DNA from: Terriglobia bacterium
Lineage (GTDB): Bacteria > Acidobacteriota > Terriglobia > JAIQFV01
DNA: 64,000 bases
Assembly: GCA_020073085.1 (NCBI GenBank)
Contig: JAIQFV010000016.1
Location: 46,710 to 110,709 of the forward strand
Direction of reading: 5' to 3'
Shown here: positions 58,102-64,000 of the stretch, in pieces
How positions within the stretch are numbered: the stretch's first letter is position 1
Layout of the letters: each line of letters opens with the position of its first letter
Position numbers and translations under genes: made by a program
Notes under the pieces: generated by a model
What the model was told of the DNA's origin: nothing
Seen by the model: only the letters and a program-made list of their open reading frames with translations
Database searches by the model: none

Positions 58102-59553
58102 ATGGCCCATTTAGATCCGAGAACGTTCTCCGTGGCGTCACTGCGCAAGGCCCTCTCCGCAGGCGAGGTATCCTCGCGGGAAGTCTGTGCCTCCGTTTAC
58201 GAGCACGTGGAGAGGATCGATCCGAAGTACCGGGCGTTCCTTTCGCTCAGCCGGAAGCGCGCTGAAGAACAGGCCGCTCGAATAGATTCGATGCCCCGGG
58301 AGGAACGGCCCCCCCTGGCAGGGATCCCCGTGGCACTCAAAGATAATATGCTCCTGGAGGGATTCCCCGCGACCTGCGGTTCCAAAATCCTGGCCAACTA
58401 CATCTCTCATTACGATGCCACCGTGACCCGGAAGCTCGAAGCCGCCGGGGCACTCATCATCGGCAAGACAAATCTCGATGAGTTTGCCATGGGCAGTTCA
58501 ACCGAAAACTCGTCGTTCTTCACCACCCTGAACCCCAATGCACCGGATCGAGTGCCGGGCGGATCAAGCGGGGGTTCGGCGGTGGCTGTGGCGACAGGGA
58601 TGGTCGTGGGCGCGTTGGGAAGTGACACCGGTGGATCGATCCGCCAGCCGGCGGCACTGACCGGAGTGGCAGGTCTCAAGCCCACCTACGGCCGGGTCTC
58701 TCGATTCGGGTTGATTGCGTTCGGGTCTTCCCTCGATCAGATTGGGCCCTTTGGACGCTCGGTAGCAGACGTCGCGGAAATGCTTCATGTCATAGCCGGC
58801 CATGACCCCAACGATTCGACCTCCGTCCCGCTGCCCGTTCCCGACTATCCTGAGGCACTGGGAGGCGACATCAAGGGCCTGGTGGTCGGGGTCCCCTGGG
58901 ATCTTTTTGGCGAGGGTCTCGAGACGGACGTGAAGGAACACGTGACCGGAGCCGTCCGCTTGCTCGAGAAGATTGGATGCATGGTTGAACCGGTCCAACT
59001 GCCCCACTCGAAGTACGCCATCGATGTCTACTACATTGTGGCCCCCGCGGAAGCCAGCTCCAATCTGGCACGATTCGATGGAGTCCGCTACGGCTTTCGC
59101 TCACAGAATTCCCACACGCTTTCTGAGATGTACCGGCAGACGCGGGAGTGCGGGTTTGGTCCGGAAGTCAAACGGCGCATCATGCTGGGCACCTATGCCC
59201 TGAGCGCCGGTTACTATGATGCCTATTATCTCAAGGCCCAAAAGGTTCGCACGCTGGTCGCACGGGATTTCAAAGAGGCTTTCAAGAAGGTGGATGTGGT
59301 GGTTTGTCCGACGTCTCCCACCACCGCATTCAAGTTGGGGGAAAAAACTGAAGACCCGCTTTCCATGTATCTGAGCGATGTGTTCACCATTACAGCGAAC
59401 CTGGCCGGAATCCCGGGCATTTCCCTGCCCTGCGGGAAAGACAAGCGCGGTCTTCCCATCGGCATTCAATTTCTCGGCCGGCCATTTGATGAACTCAAGA
59501 TGCTTCAACTCTCCTTTGCTTACGAGCAGGCGGGAGGATTTGGACTTGAATGA
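58102..59553 (+). CDS. gatA: Glutamyl/aspartyl-tRNA amidotransferase subunit A
   Basis: The amidase subunit releasing ammonia from glutamine. The 483-residue protein has the Ser-cisSer-Lys triad: Lys80 in GIPVALKDNM, Ser155 in GGSSGGSAVA and the nucleophile Ser179 in SDTGGSIRQP. It ends near LGRPFDELKMLQL, the usual end of GatA. Its end borders a REP-like repeat array. Confidence 0.97.
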   Translation: MAHLDPRTFSVASLRKALSAGEVSSREVCASVYEHVERIDPKYRAFLSLSRKRAEEQAARIDSMPREERPPLAGIPVALKDNMLLEGFPATCGSKILANYISHYDATVTRKLEAAGALIIGKTNLDEFAMGSSTENSSFFTTLNPNAPDRVPGGSSGGSAVAVATGMVVGALGSDTGGSIRQPAALTGVAGLKPTYGRVSRFGLIAFGSSLDQIGPFGRSVADVAEMLHVIAGHDPNDSTSVPLPVPDYPEALGGDIKGLVVGVPWDLFGEGLETDVKEHVTGAVRLLEKIGCMVEPVQLPHSKYAIDVYYIVAPAEASSNLARFDGVRYGFRSQNSHTLSEMYRQTRECGFGPEVKRRIMLGTYALSAGYYDAYYLKAQKVRTLVARDFKEAFKKVDVVVCPTSPTTAFKLGEKTEDPLSMYLSDVFTITANLAGIPGISLPCGKDKRGLPIGIQFLGRPFDELKMLQLSFAYEQAGGFGLE

Positions 59554-59629
59554 GTGAACGCGGACAAACGCGAATGAGATGGAGTATCGGTTGTAGACAC
59601 TCCTTTAAGATATCTCCCAATAGACAATA

Positions 59630-59894
59630 CCCCCAACGGCAGTTGGGGGATCGTTCAGATTCAACCTACTGGCGCCTCTGGTTTTTCCAATTCAATTCCC
59701 CCGACGGCAGTCGGGGGATGATTCAGGTCCCACCTCCCCGGCTCGACGTGCGTGCTAGTTGAATGGTGTAAATCTCTCCGCCGACGGGATTCGGGAATTG
59801 TTCTTCTGAGTCAACTGCGCACAACCCGGCGAGATGCCAACTCCCGCCTCAGCGAGCGGCCGAATGTGAACTATCCCCCGCCTGCCGGTGGGGG
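59630..59894. repeat. REP-like hairpins, family A, three copies
   Basis: Copies at 59630-59649 (CCCCCAAC-GGCA-GTTGGGGG), 59698-59717 (CCCCCGAC-GGCA-GTCGGGGG) and, inverted, 59875-59894 (CCCCCGCC-TGCC-GGTGGGGG). The stems co-vary: AAC/GTT, GAC/GTC and GCC/GGT. The loop is constant, GGCA or its complement. A fourth, degenerate copy may lie near 59777-59798. Confidence 0.85.
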
Positions 59895-60049
59895 GATTTG
59901 GGAAGAGGGGTCAAGCGGGGACAAACACCAGCATTTAGGACGACATCCAACCGATGTCGAAAAAGGTGTCAGTCCCCTTCATCTACTCGTGTTCAAGAGA
60001 AAGGATTAAATTGTCAAAATGCAGAATCCGGAGCTCTGACCCACAAATA

Positions 60050-60214
60050 TTAGTCCATCAAGCATTCGTAATCGATGATCCCGTACCGTGCCTTGGGGTG
60101 CTGGATTTCCACGTACCCACATTCGGGCCATTCCTCTGAATGGGCCACCACGCCGGCTCGCACCATGTTCAAATCCATATAGGCCAGACACGAAGAATGG
60201 AAAGGTCCCAAGAA
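60050..60214 (-). pseudogene. REP-associated (Y1/IS200-like) transposase remnant
   Basis: A 54-residue fragment matches the middle of REP-associated tyrosine transposases: SCLAYMDLNMVRAGVVAHSE, then EWPECGYVEIQHPKARYGII. The N-terminal HUH part and the C-terminus are missing, and the reading frame upstream runs into a family B repeat. It is on the same strand as the partial transposase at the right edge. Confidence 0.75.
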
Positions 60215-60283
60215 CTCCCGACCCCCGACCGACAGATTGCTCTTCCACCGAACGTGCGCCCCCCCCTCACAGCGACCGTCCCC

Positions 60284-60360
60284 CAACTCCGTAGGAGTGC
60301 CATATCTGTACTCACGCCGAGCCCCCCACCACGTCGCAGTGCAACCCCGTAGGGGTGACA
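60284..60360 (+). repeat. REP-like composite repeat, family B, copy 3
   Basis: CAACTCCGTAGGAGTG (60284-60299) and GCAACCCCGTAGGGGTGACA (60341-60360), with the same spacing as at 17475. Confidence 0.82.
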
Positions 60361-60406
60361 TCATGCCCCTCATCTGAGCGCCAGAGGGACCTCAACCCTC
60401 CTGGAA

Positions 60407-60907
60407 ATGTTCAAGGACCGCATAATAGAAAAACCGGAGACGTTCTTTTGCAACGGCTTCGACAAAAACGGTCTCATTATCGACGAGAAATACAAACTGG
60501 AAGTGCTCTCCAAAAACAAGAGCCGTCTTTACGCCTCATTGCTCTGGTTCAAGGACGTGGGCGCAATTGATGATGACGACATTGAAGTCTTCGATGCCAT
60601 TCGGAAACACCGAAACGAAGTTACTCATGAGCTTCTAGATTTTCTGTCCGATGTTAAGCGGAACTTTGACGTAACGAAATTCGAAAGCTTGGTTAACTTG
60701 CTTGCCAAAATCGAAAAATGGTGGCTTATTAACTTCGAAATGGCGATTGATCCAGACATGGTGCCAGAGGACGTGAACGTTGATTACGTTATCCCGGGGC
60801 CTATGTGGAGTCTCCAACTGATGTTAGACATTGCTTTAGGTAACGAACCAAAGGAAGGTTATTACTATGATGCCTTCAAGAATGCCTCTAAGAAAGAGCA
60901 CACCTAA
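60407..60907 (+). CDS. HEPN-like cassette protein
   Basis: A 166-residue helical protein without signal or membrane segment. HRNEVTHEL contains Arg69-x4-His74, the active-site pattern of HEPN RNases, inside a helix (VFDAIRKHRN...). Its stop codon lies inside the first attC-like site, as in integron cassettes. The region is more AT-rich than its neighbours. HEPN assignment rests on that one motif and helical context, so it is tentative. ATG 60407 has only a weak ribosome site. Confidence 0.65.
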   Translation: MFKDRIIEKPETFFCNGFDKNGLIIDEKYKLEVLSKNKSRLYASLLWFKDVGAIDDDDIEVFDAIRKHRNEVTHELLDFLSDVKRNFDVTKFESLVNLLAKIEKWWLINFEMAIDPDMVPEDVNVDYVIPGPMWSLQLMLDIALGNEPKEGYYYDAFKNASKKEHT

Positions 60908-60982
60908 CAAGCGCGTGGAGTCGGACTCGCTACGTCGGCGCTTCGCGCTGCCTCCGCTCACCGCTCACGCGCATCGTTAACC
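60902..60982 (+). other. attC-like site 1
   Basis: R'' box ACCTAAC (60902-60908) and R' box GTTAACC (60976-60982) frame an imperfect palindrome. L'' GCGCGTGGAG (60911-60920) pairs with L' CTCACGCGC (60964-60972) over nine pairs with one unpaired G. A GCGC-TTC-GCGC hairpin lies at the tip. The 81-base length, the R/L boxes and the extrahelical base are attC features; the R' third purine is C instead. Confidence 0.72.
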
Positions 60983-60992
60983 CGATGAATAT

Positions 60993-61553
60993 ATGGATCA
61001 GCCCCGAACGATTGAAACGATTTTGAATTGGCTTCGGAGTAATGTCCTTCCTCCGCAGATTGTCAAATGTGATCACGTCACGTGCGACCGACAGGAGTTG
61101 CCGTTGTTTCTGGGCGAGAAGCTTGCCGGGACTGGCCGCGGCAGCCGCATCGCGCAAGTTGATCTCATTGTGTGCGACCAGTCCAGCCAAACAGTAAACT
61201 TGATCATCGAAGTAGATCCCAATCCCAATCCCAAAAAGGTTCTTGGTGACATCCTGGCAGTGCTGCTGGCTGACAACTACACTCCATCGAATGAGTTTCA
61301 ACCATTCAAAATCAAAGACGCCGTTTTCGTCTATGTGACCGTTCTTCCGGAAAATCCTCACTCCCAAAAGGCGAAACAATTCCGCCAGATTGAAGCCGCG
61401 TTGCAGGCAAAACTTGATCTTCGCAGTCTTGGTATCCATGCGGTTCATCTGTGTCACGCCAGCACGGAGGAGGGAGCTGTCGAACGGTTCAGGCAGACTG
61501 TGGAACCATATTTAAGTTCCGGCCAGCTTAAGGTGAAGGCTTCCGTACAATAG
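60993..61553 (+). CDS. Cassette protein with a PD-(D/E)xK-like motif, unknown function
   Basis: A 186-residue soluble protein starting 11 bases after attC site 1. Asp57 in QVDLIVCD and Glu73 in LIIEVDP are spaced like the acidic pair of PD-(D/E)xK nucleases, but the Lys is an Asp (E-V-D). It may be a variant nuclease or an inactive fold. The rest (IKDAVFVYVTVLPEN) is alpha/beta. No family recognised. Confidence 0.6.
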   Translation: MDQPRTIETILNWLRSNVLPPQIVKCDHVTCDRQELPLFLGEKLAGTGRGSRIAQVDLIVCDQSSQTVNLIIEVDPNPNPKKVLGDILAVLLADNYTPSNEFQPFKIKDAVFVYVTVLPENPHSQKAKQFRQIEAALQAKLDLRSLGIHAVHLCHASTEEGAVERFRQTVEPYLSSGQLKVKASVQ

Positions 61554-61570
61554 GGCCCTGGCTGTGTACG

Positions 61571-61637
61571 GGCTAACCAAGGCATGCATCCGTCTGGAAC
61601 AAAAGGCAATGCGGCGGGTGATGCCTCATCGTTAGAA
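61571..61637 (+). other. attC-like site 2
   Basis: CTAAC (61573-61577) pairs with GTTAG (61631-61635). AGGCAT (61580-61585) pairs with ATGCCT (61621-61626), and CATCCG (61587-61592) with CGGGTG (61615-61620). G61586 is the single unpaired base, an extrahelical base as in attC. R'' (GGCTAAC) and R' (GTTAGAA) each differ by one base from the core consensus. Confidence 0.7.
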
Positions 61638-61662
61638 GGCAAACCAGAGAGGGACAAAATCA

Positions 61663-61884
61663 ATGGCAGAGCATGACGTTCCATTCAACGTCCCAAAGCG
61701 GGCTCTTGGCAAGTCCGACATGAAATTCGTCGTCAAGCGCGACGGTGCAGTGTTGGGCACGCTGGCCATATCAAACGGTTCGGTAGTCTGGTTCTCCAAG
61801 GGAACGACCTATGGGTACAAAATAGACTGGCTGAAGTTCGGCCAGCTTATGCAGAATCACGCCTCTCGTTGTGAAAGACGATAG
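61663..61884 (+). CDS. Small cassette protein, unknown
   Basis: A 73-residue protein with GAGAGGGAC before ATG 61663. The segments KSDMKFVVKRDGAVLGTLAI and VVWFSKGTTYGYKIDWLKFG resemble small proteins often found beside other genes in accessory DNA. Function unknown. It lies 40 bases before the HigB gene without an attC between, so it shares that cassette. Confidence 0.65.
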   Translation: MAEHDVPFNVPKRALGKSDMKFVVKRDGAVLGTLAISNGSVVWFSKGTTYGYKIDWLKFGQLMQNHASRCERR

Positions 61885-61888
61885 CAGT

Positions 61889-61919
61889 TTTACTCTAGCA
61901 TGATATCTGTGCTATCATG
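61889..61919 (+). promoter_or_regulatory. higBA promoter with palindromic operator
   Basis: TTTACT (61889-61894), 18 bases, TATCAT (61913-61918). CATGATA (61899-61905) and TATCATG (61913-61919) are perfect complements; the right arm covers the -10. This fits HigA repression of its own operon. The start codon is only about six bases beyond, so the mRNA would be nearly leaderless. Confidence 0.5.
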
Positions 61920-61924
61920 TCTAC

Positions 61925-62218
61925 ATGATTCGGCGGTTTCGCAACGACGGAACGGAGGATGTATTCAACGGGCGGAACACGAAAGTGGCGCGTCAGGTGT
62001 GCCCGCGACAGCTATGGGGCGTTGCGGCGCGAAAACTCGATCAGCTTGACTCGGCGGAAACGATCGAGGACCTTCGCGTTCCAGCGGGGAATCGACTCGA
62101 GGTTCTCTCAGGTGACCGGCGAGGGCAACACAGCATCCGCGTGAATGAGCGCTACCGAATCTGTTTCCGTTGGTCTGATGACGGTCCGACGGAGGTCGAG
62201 ATAGTGGATTATCACTAG
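61925..62218 (+). CDS. higB: HigB-type toxin (RelE/HigB family)
   Basis: A 97-residue ribosome-dependent mRNA interferase. It has the family run LDSAETIEDLRVPAGNRLEV, then GQHSIRVNERYRICFRW and the terminal EVEIVDYH, identical in pattern to many chromosomal HigB toxins. The antitoxin follows 22 bases later; toxin-first order is the HigBA form. Confidence 0.92.
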   Translation: MIRRFRNDGTEDVFNGRNTKVARQVCPRQLWGVAARKLDQLDSAETIEDLRVPAGNRLEVLSGDRRGQHSIRVNERYRICFRWSDDGPTEVEIVDYH

Positions 62219-62240
62219 CCTCAGCATATGGGAGAACATC

Positions 62241-62621
62241 ATGATACGGGTGCCAACTCATCGCGAACCAACTCACCCTGGTGAGATGCTTTTAAGGGAG
62301 TTTCTGGAACCCCTGCGTCTGTCACAGCAGGATCTTGCTCGGAGGATAGGGGTTCCCTACCAGCGAGTAAACGAACTTGTCAACCAGCGTCGTGGCGTCA
62401 CGCCGAGCACTGCGCTTCGATTGGCCCAATTCTTCGGCAACTCTCCGGCTTTTTGGTTGAACCTCCAGCTTCGGTGGGATCTTTATCATGCTCAGACGGA
62501 AGAGGCGGATGCACTCAGAAAGATTCGTCCGATGGGGGCCGGGGGCAGATCCGACTCTGAAAGCAGCAGGCCTACTAACCATTCGCCCCAGCGGACGGTC
62601 CGCTGCACGGCCCGCCCCTGA
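62241..62621 (+). CDS. higA: HigA-type antitoxin with attC-encoded tail
   Basis: An XRE-family antitoxin. The start THPGEMLLREFLEPLRLSQQ and the helix-turn-helix (residues 27-60) match HigA. The family normally ends near RKIRP, residue 97. Here the frame runs on for about 29 residues, the last 16 of them encoded inside the attC-like site, stopping at 62619-62621. Either the normal stop was lost when the cassette formed or a frameshift occurred; the tail is probably non-essential. Confidence 0.88.
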   Translation: MIRVPTHREPTHPGEMLLREFLEPLRLSQQDLARRIGVPYQRVNELVNQRRGVTPSTALRLAQFFGNSPAFWLNLQLRWDLYHAQTEEADALRKIRPMGAGGRSDSESSRPTNHSPQRTVRCTARP

Positions 62622-62636
62622 GCTTAGCCGTTAGCC
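62573..62636 (+). other. attC-like site 3
   Basis: CTAAC (62575-62579) and GTTAG (62630-62634) are complementary R boxes. The text TAACCATTCG resembles the start of known attC sites. A CAGCGGAC/GTCCGCTG hairpin lies at 62589-62605. The L boxes pair poorly, so this site is weaker evidence than the other two. Confidence 0.5.
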
Positions 62637-62682
62637 GGACAAATGCTCATCGACGCGGCACGACGTTAACGAGGGAATCGCC

Positions 62683-63705
62683 ATGAACGATTCGGAGAAG
62701 CCGAAGGGTTCTGCAGACGCTGACGTACTTCCTGCCAGTTCGACCCCGTTGGTGTTCATAAGCCACGATGGTCGCGACGCCGACTTGGCGGAAGCCTTCA
62801 GCAAGCTACTCAAGAGCGTCAGCGCGGGCATGATCAAGACGTTTCGTTCGTCTGACAAAAAGGGTACGGAAGGCATCGATTTCGGCGACGAGTGGTACAA
62901 ACGGCTTATGGCAAAACTGCAGTCAACATCGGATGTGGTTTGTCTCTTCACCGAACGCAGCCTCGATAGACCGTGGATTCTGTTTGAGGCCGGAGTGGCA
63001 AAAGGGAAAGTGACTACTCCGGTCGTCGGTTTGGCGCTGGGGGTGCCTCTGACCCGTGTCGCGTCCGGGCCCTTCTACAACTTTCACAACATGGACGACA
63101 GCGAGGGAGATCTGACGAAGCTCGTGCATCAGCTCGCGAGGCGGATCCCCAACCTGGAGCTCGACGCCGATGTTGTGCAGACTCAGGTAGAGGCTTTCAA
63201 GGCCACCGAAGCCACAATCCTAAAGTCACTGGCAGCGACTGGTGGCAAGAAAGCGGAGGATGCTGCGGACGAGAGCCCGGTCGCCAAGCTGGCAGAAGAG
63301 ATGAAGGCATTGCCTTCACGCGTCGCGGAACGCTTGGCCGAGGTTGGCGATCCCTTTCGCCGCCGCAGAATGCGTCGATTTCATCCAATGATGTTCGAAG
63401 AACTGATGCACATGTCAGGCGAGCCAGGTGATCCGGTCGCGATTCTGATGGCCGCCAGTATCGTCCGCGACGAGTTGCCCTGGCTCTATGAGTTGGCAAT
63501 GGAAGTGTACCGGGCCGTCAAGTCTGGAAACACGGAGGCCATAGAGGCTGAAATGGCGCGCCTTGGCCATTTCTCAGAAATCATGATGCATGGCCCTTTC
63601 ATGCACCAAATGGGTTTTGGCGACAAGGGGTCGCACATGTTCGCGATGGAGTTTCCGCGAATGGAATGCACTGGGGTCGAATGCACTGGGGTCGGACCAA
63701 GCTAA
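62683..63705 (+). CDS. TIR-domain protein (probable NADase-type effector)
   Basis: A 340-residue protein. The TIR domain spans residues 22-150: TPLVFISHDGRDADLAEAFS, TSDVVCLFTERSLDRPWILF and Glu102 in FEAGVAKGK, placed like the catalytic Glu of TIR NADases. The remainder is helical, with a Met/Arg-rich middle. The last residues are a perfect 15-base duplication (MECTGVECTGV), and the stop overlaps a convergent transposase end, so the natural C-terminus may be altered. Defence function is inferred from the fold and the cassette location. Confidence 0.82.
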   Translation: MNDSEKPKGSADADVLPASSTPLVFISHDGRDADLAEAFSKLLKSVSAGMIKTFRSSDKKGTEGIDFGDEWYKRLMAKLQSTSDVVCLFTERSLDRPWILFEAGVAKGKVTTPVVGLALGVPLTRVASGPFYNFHNMDDSEGDLTKLVHQLARRIPNLELDADVVQTQVEAFKATEATILKSLAATGGKKAEDAADESPVAKLAEEMKALPSRVAERLAEVGDPFRRRRMRRFHPMMFEELMHMSGEPGDPVAILMAASIVRDELPWLYELAMEVYRAVKSGNTEAIEAEMARLGHFSEIMMHGPFMHQMGFGDKGSHMFAMEFPRMECTGVECTGVGPS

Positions 63706-64000
63706 CTTGCTTTAAGATAAGAGAATAAGTTCCAAAACCGGGTGTTTTCGAGGCTTAACCGGCCTTTTTCGCCCTCCAAATTGTCCTCGTAAGCCGCCAC
63801 CTCCTCGCGCAACTGGTAACCAGTTTCGGCGGGCATCACGTCCCTTCCTCGAGCCCGCGCCCCCAATTGCCTCCGAACGGCTTCCACATAAGCCGGGCTT
63901 CCCACCGCCAGACTCTCGCTCCAATGACTCTGCCGCTCCAACTGCTTCCGCTGTAGGGCTTCTTCGATTTGCTCGCGACAGGCTTGCTGCAACTGGTCCA
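63702..64000 (-). CDS. Y1/IS200-like transposase, C-terminal part (cut by window edge)
   Basis: The last 98 codons of a REP-associated or IS200-type transposase on the minus strand. The segments SHWSESLAVGSPAYVEAVRR, LGARARGRDVM, LREEVAAYEDN and RFWNLFSYLKAS match the C-terminal end of that family. The frame is open past the right edge. It is in the same orientation as the remnant at 60050 and ends over the TIR gene's stop. Confidence 0.78.
   Translation of the reverse strand, partial: DQLQQACREQIEEALQRKQLERQSHWSESLAVGSPAYVEAVRRQLGARARGRDVMPAETGYQLREEVAAYEDNLEGEKGRLSLENTRFWNLFSYLKAS

Larger units (their letters stand above)
59554..60406. other. Repeat-rich region between gatA and the cassette array
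   Basis: About 850 bases with no intact gene. It holds three family A hairpins (59630-59894), a decayed Y1 transposase (60050-60214, minus) and a family B composite repeat (60284-60360). Confidence 0.75.

Noticed and set aside
61885..61924. An attC site between the 73-residue gene and higB
   Set aside because: No CTAAC/GTTAG pair or L-arm pairing is present; the palindrome there is better read as an operator.
63690..63730. A fourth attC at the TIR stop (AGCTAAC)
   Set aside because: No matching R' box or complementary L arm follows before the transposase coding sequence.

Overview
The window reads as a chromosomal segment of a moderately high-GC, Gram-negative bacterium with an outer membrane (TolC-type protein, glycosyltransferases, secreted TPR proteins). 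Large secreted proteins built of carboxypeptidase-regulatory repeats, an Hgd-type activase fusion, a membrane Ser/Thr kinase and many TPR proteins together fit Acidobacteriota best. That placement is an inference; no rRNA or tRNA gene was found to test it.

Layout. 1-3006 (minus): the rimP-nusA-infB operon, with infB cut by the left edge and a terminator-like hairpin just before rimP. 3083-9172 (plus): a small heat-shock protein with a CIRCE-like operator, then lon, thiL, a DUF2062 membrane protein and aroA. 9703-15201 (plus): a two-gene operon for a 2-hydroxyacyl-CoA dehydratase-like protein and a giant activase fusion. 15376-16922: a small unknown protein and two TPR proteins. 16923-20624: gene-poor DNA with REP-like repeats, an ORF-less group II intron relic, a 25-bp inverted repeat, a secreted MORN-like protein, erpA and a 32-bp tandem repeat. 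20625-23196 (minus): an XdhC-YqeB-MocA maturation set for molybdenum hydroxylases. 23285-28540 (minus): a LeuA-like synthase, a zinc-ribbon protein, an OPT transporter, truA and pyrE. 28698-33348 (plus): TolC-like protein, two glycosyltransferases and a prepilin peptidase. 33612-38669 (minus): mtgA, a surface repeat protein and a LytS/LytR-type two-component pair. 38884-49789: ribA, rimI-tsaB, mutS, anmK, an oligopeptide-binding protein and a run of secreted proteins ending in a SprT-like metalloprotease. 50114-59553: pgi, proline dehydrogenase, a Ser/Thr kinase with its PP2C phosphatase, maf, a DciA/DUF721-like protein and gatCA.

The most unusual part is 59554-64000. After gatA come two families of REP-like hairpins and a decayed REP-associated (Y1) transposase. 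Then follow four short units separated by three attC-like recombination sites. They encode a HEPN-like protein, a protein with a nuclease-like D...ExD motif, a 73-residue protein with a HigB/HigA toxin-antitoxin pair, and a TIR-domain protein. No integrase is present in the window. A second Y1-type transposase, cut by the right edge, closes the array. I read this as a cluster of integron gene cassettes lacking an integrase (CALIN), carrying defence and stability genes, inserted in a repeat-rich site next to gatA.
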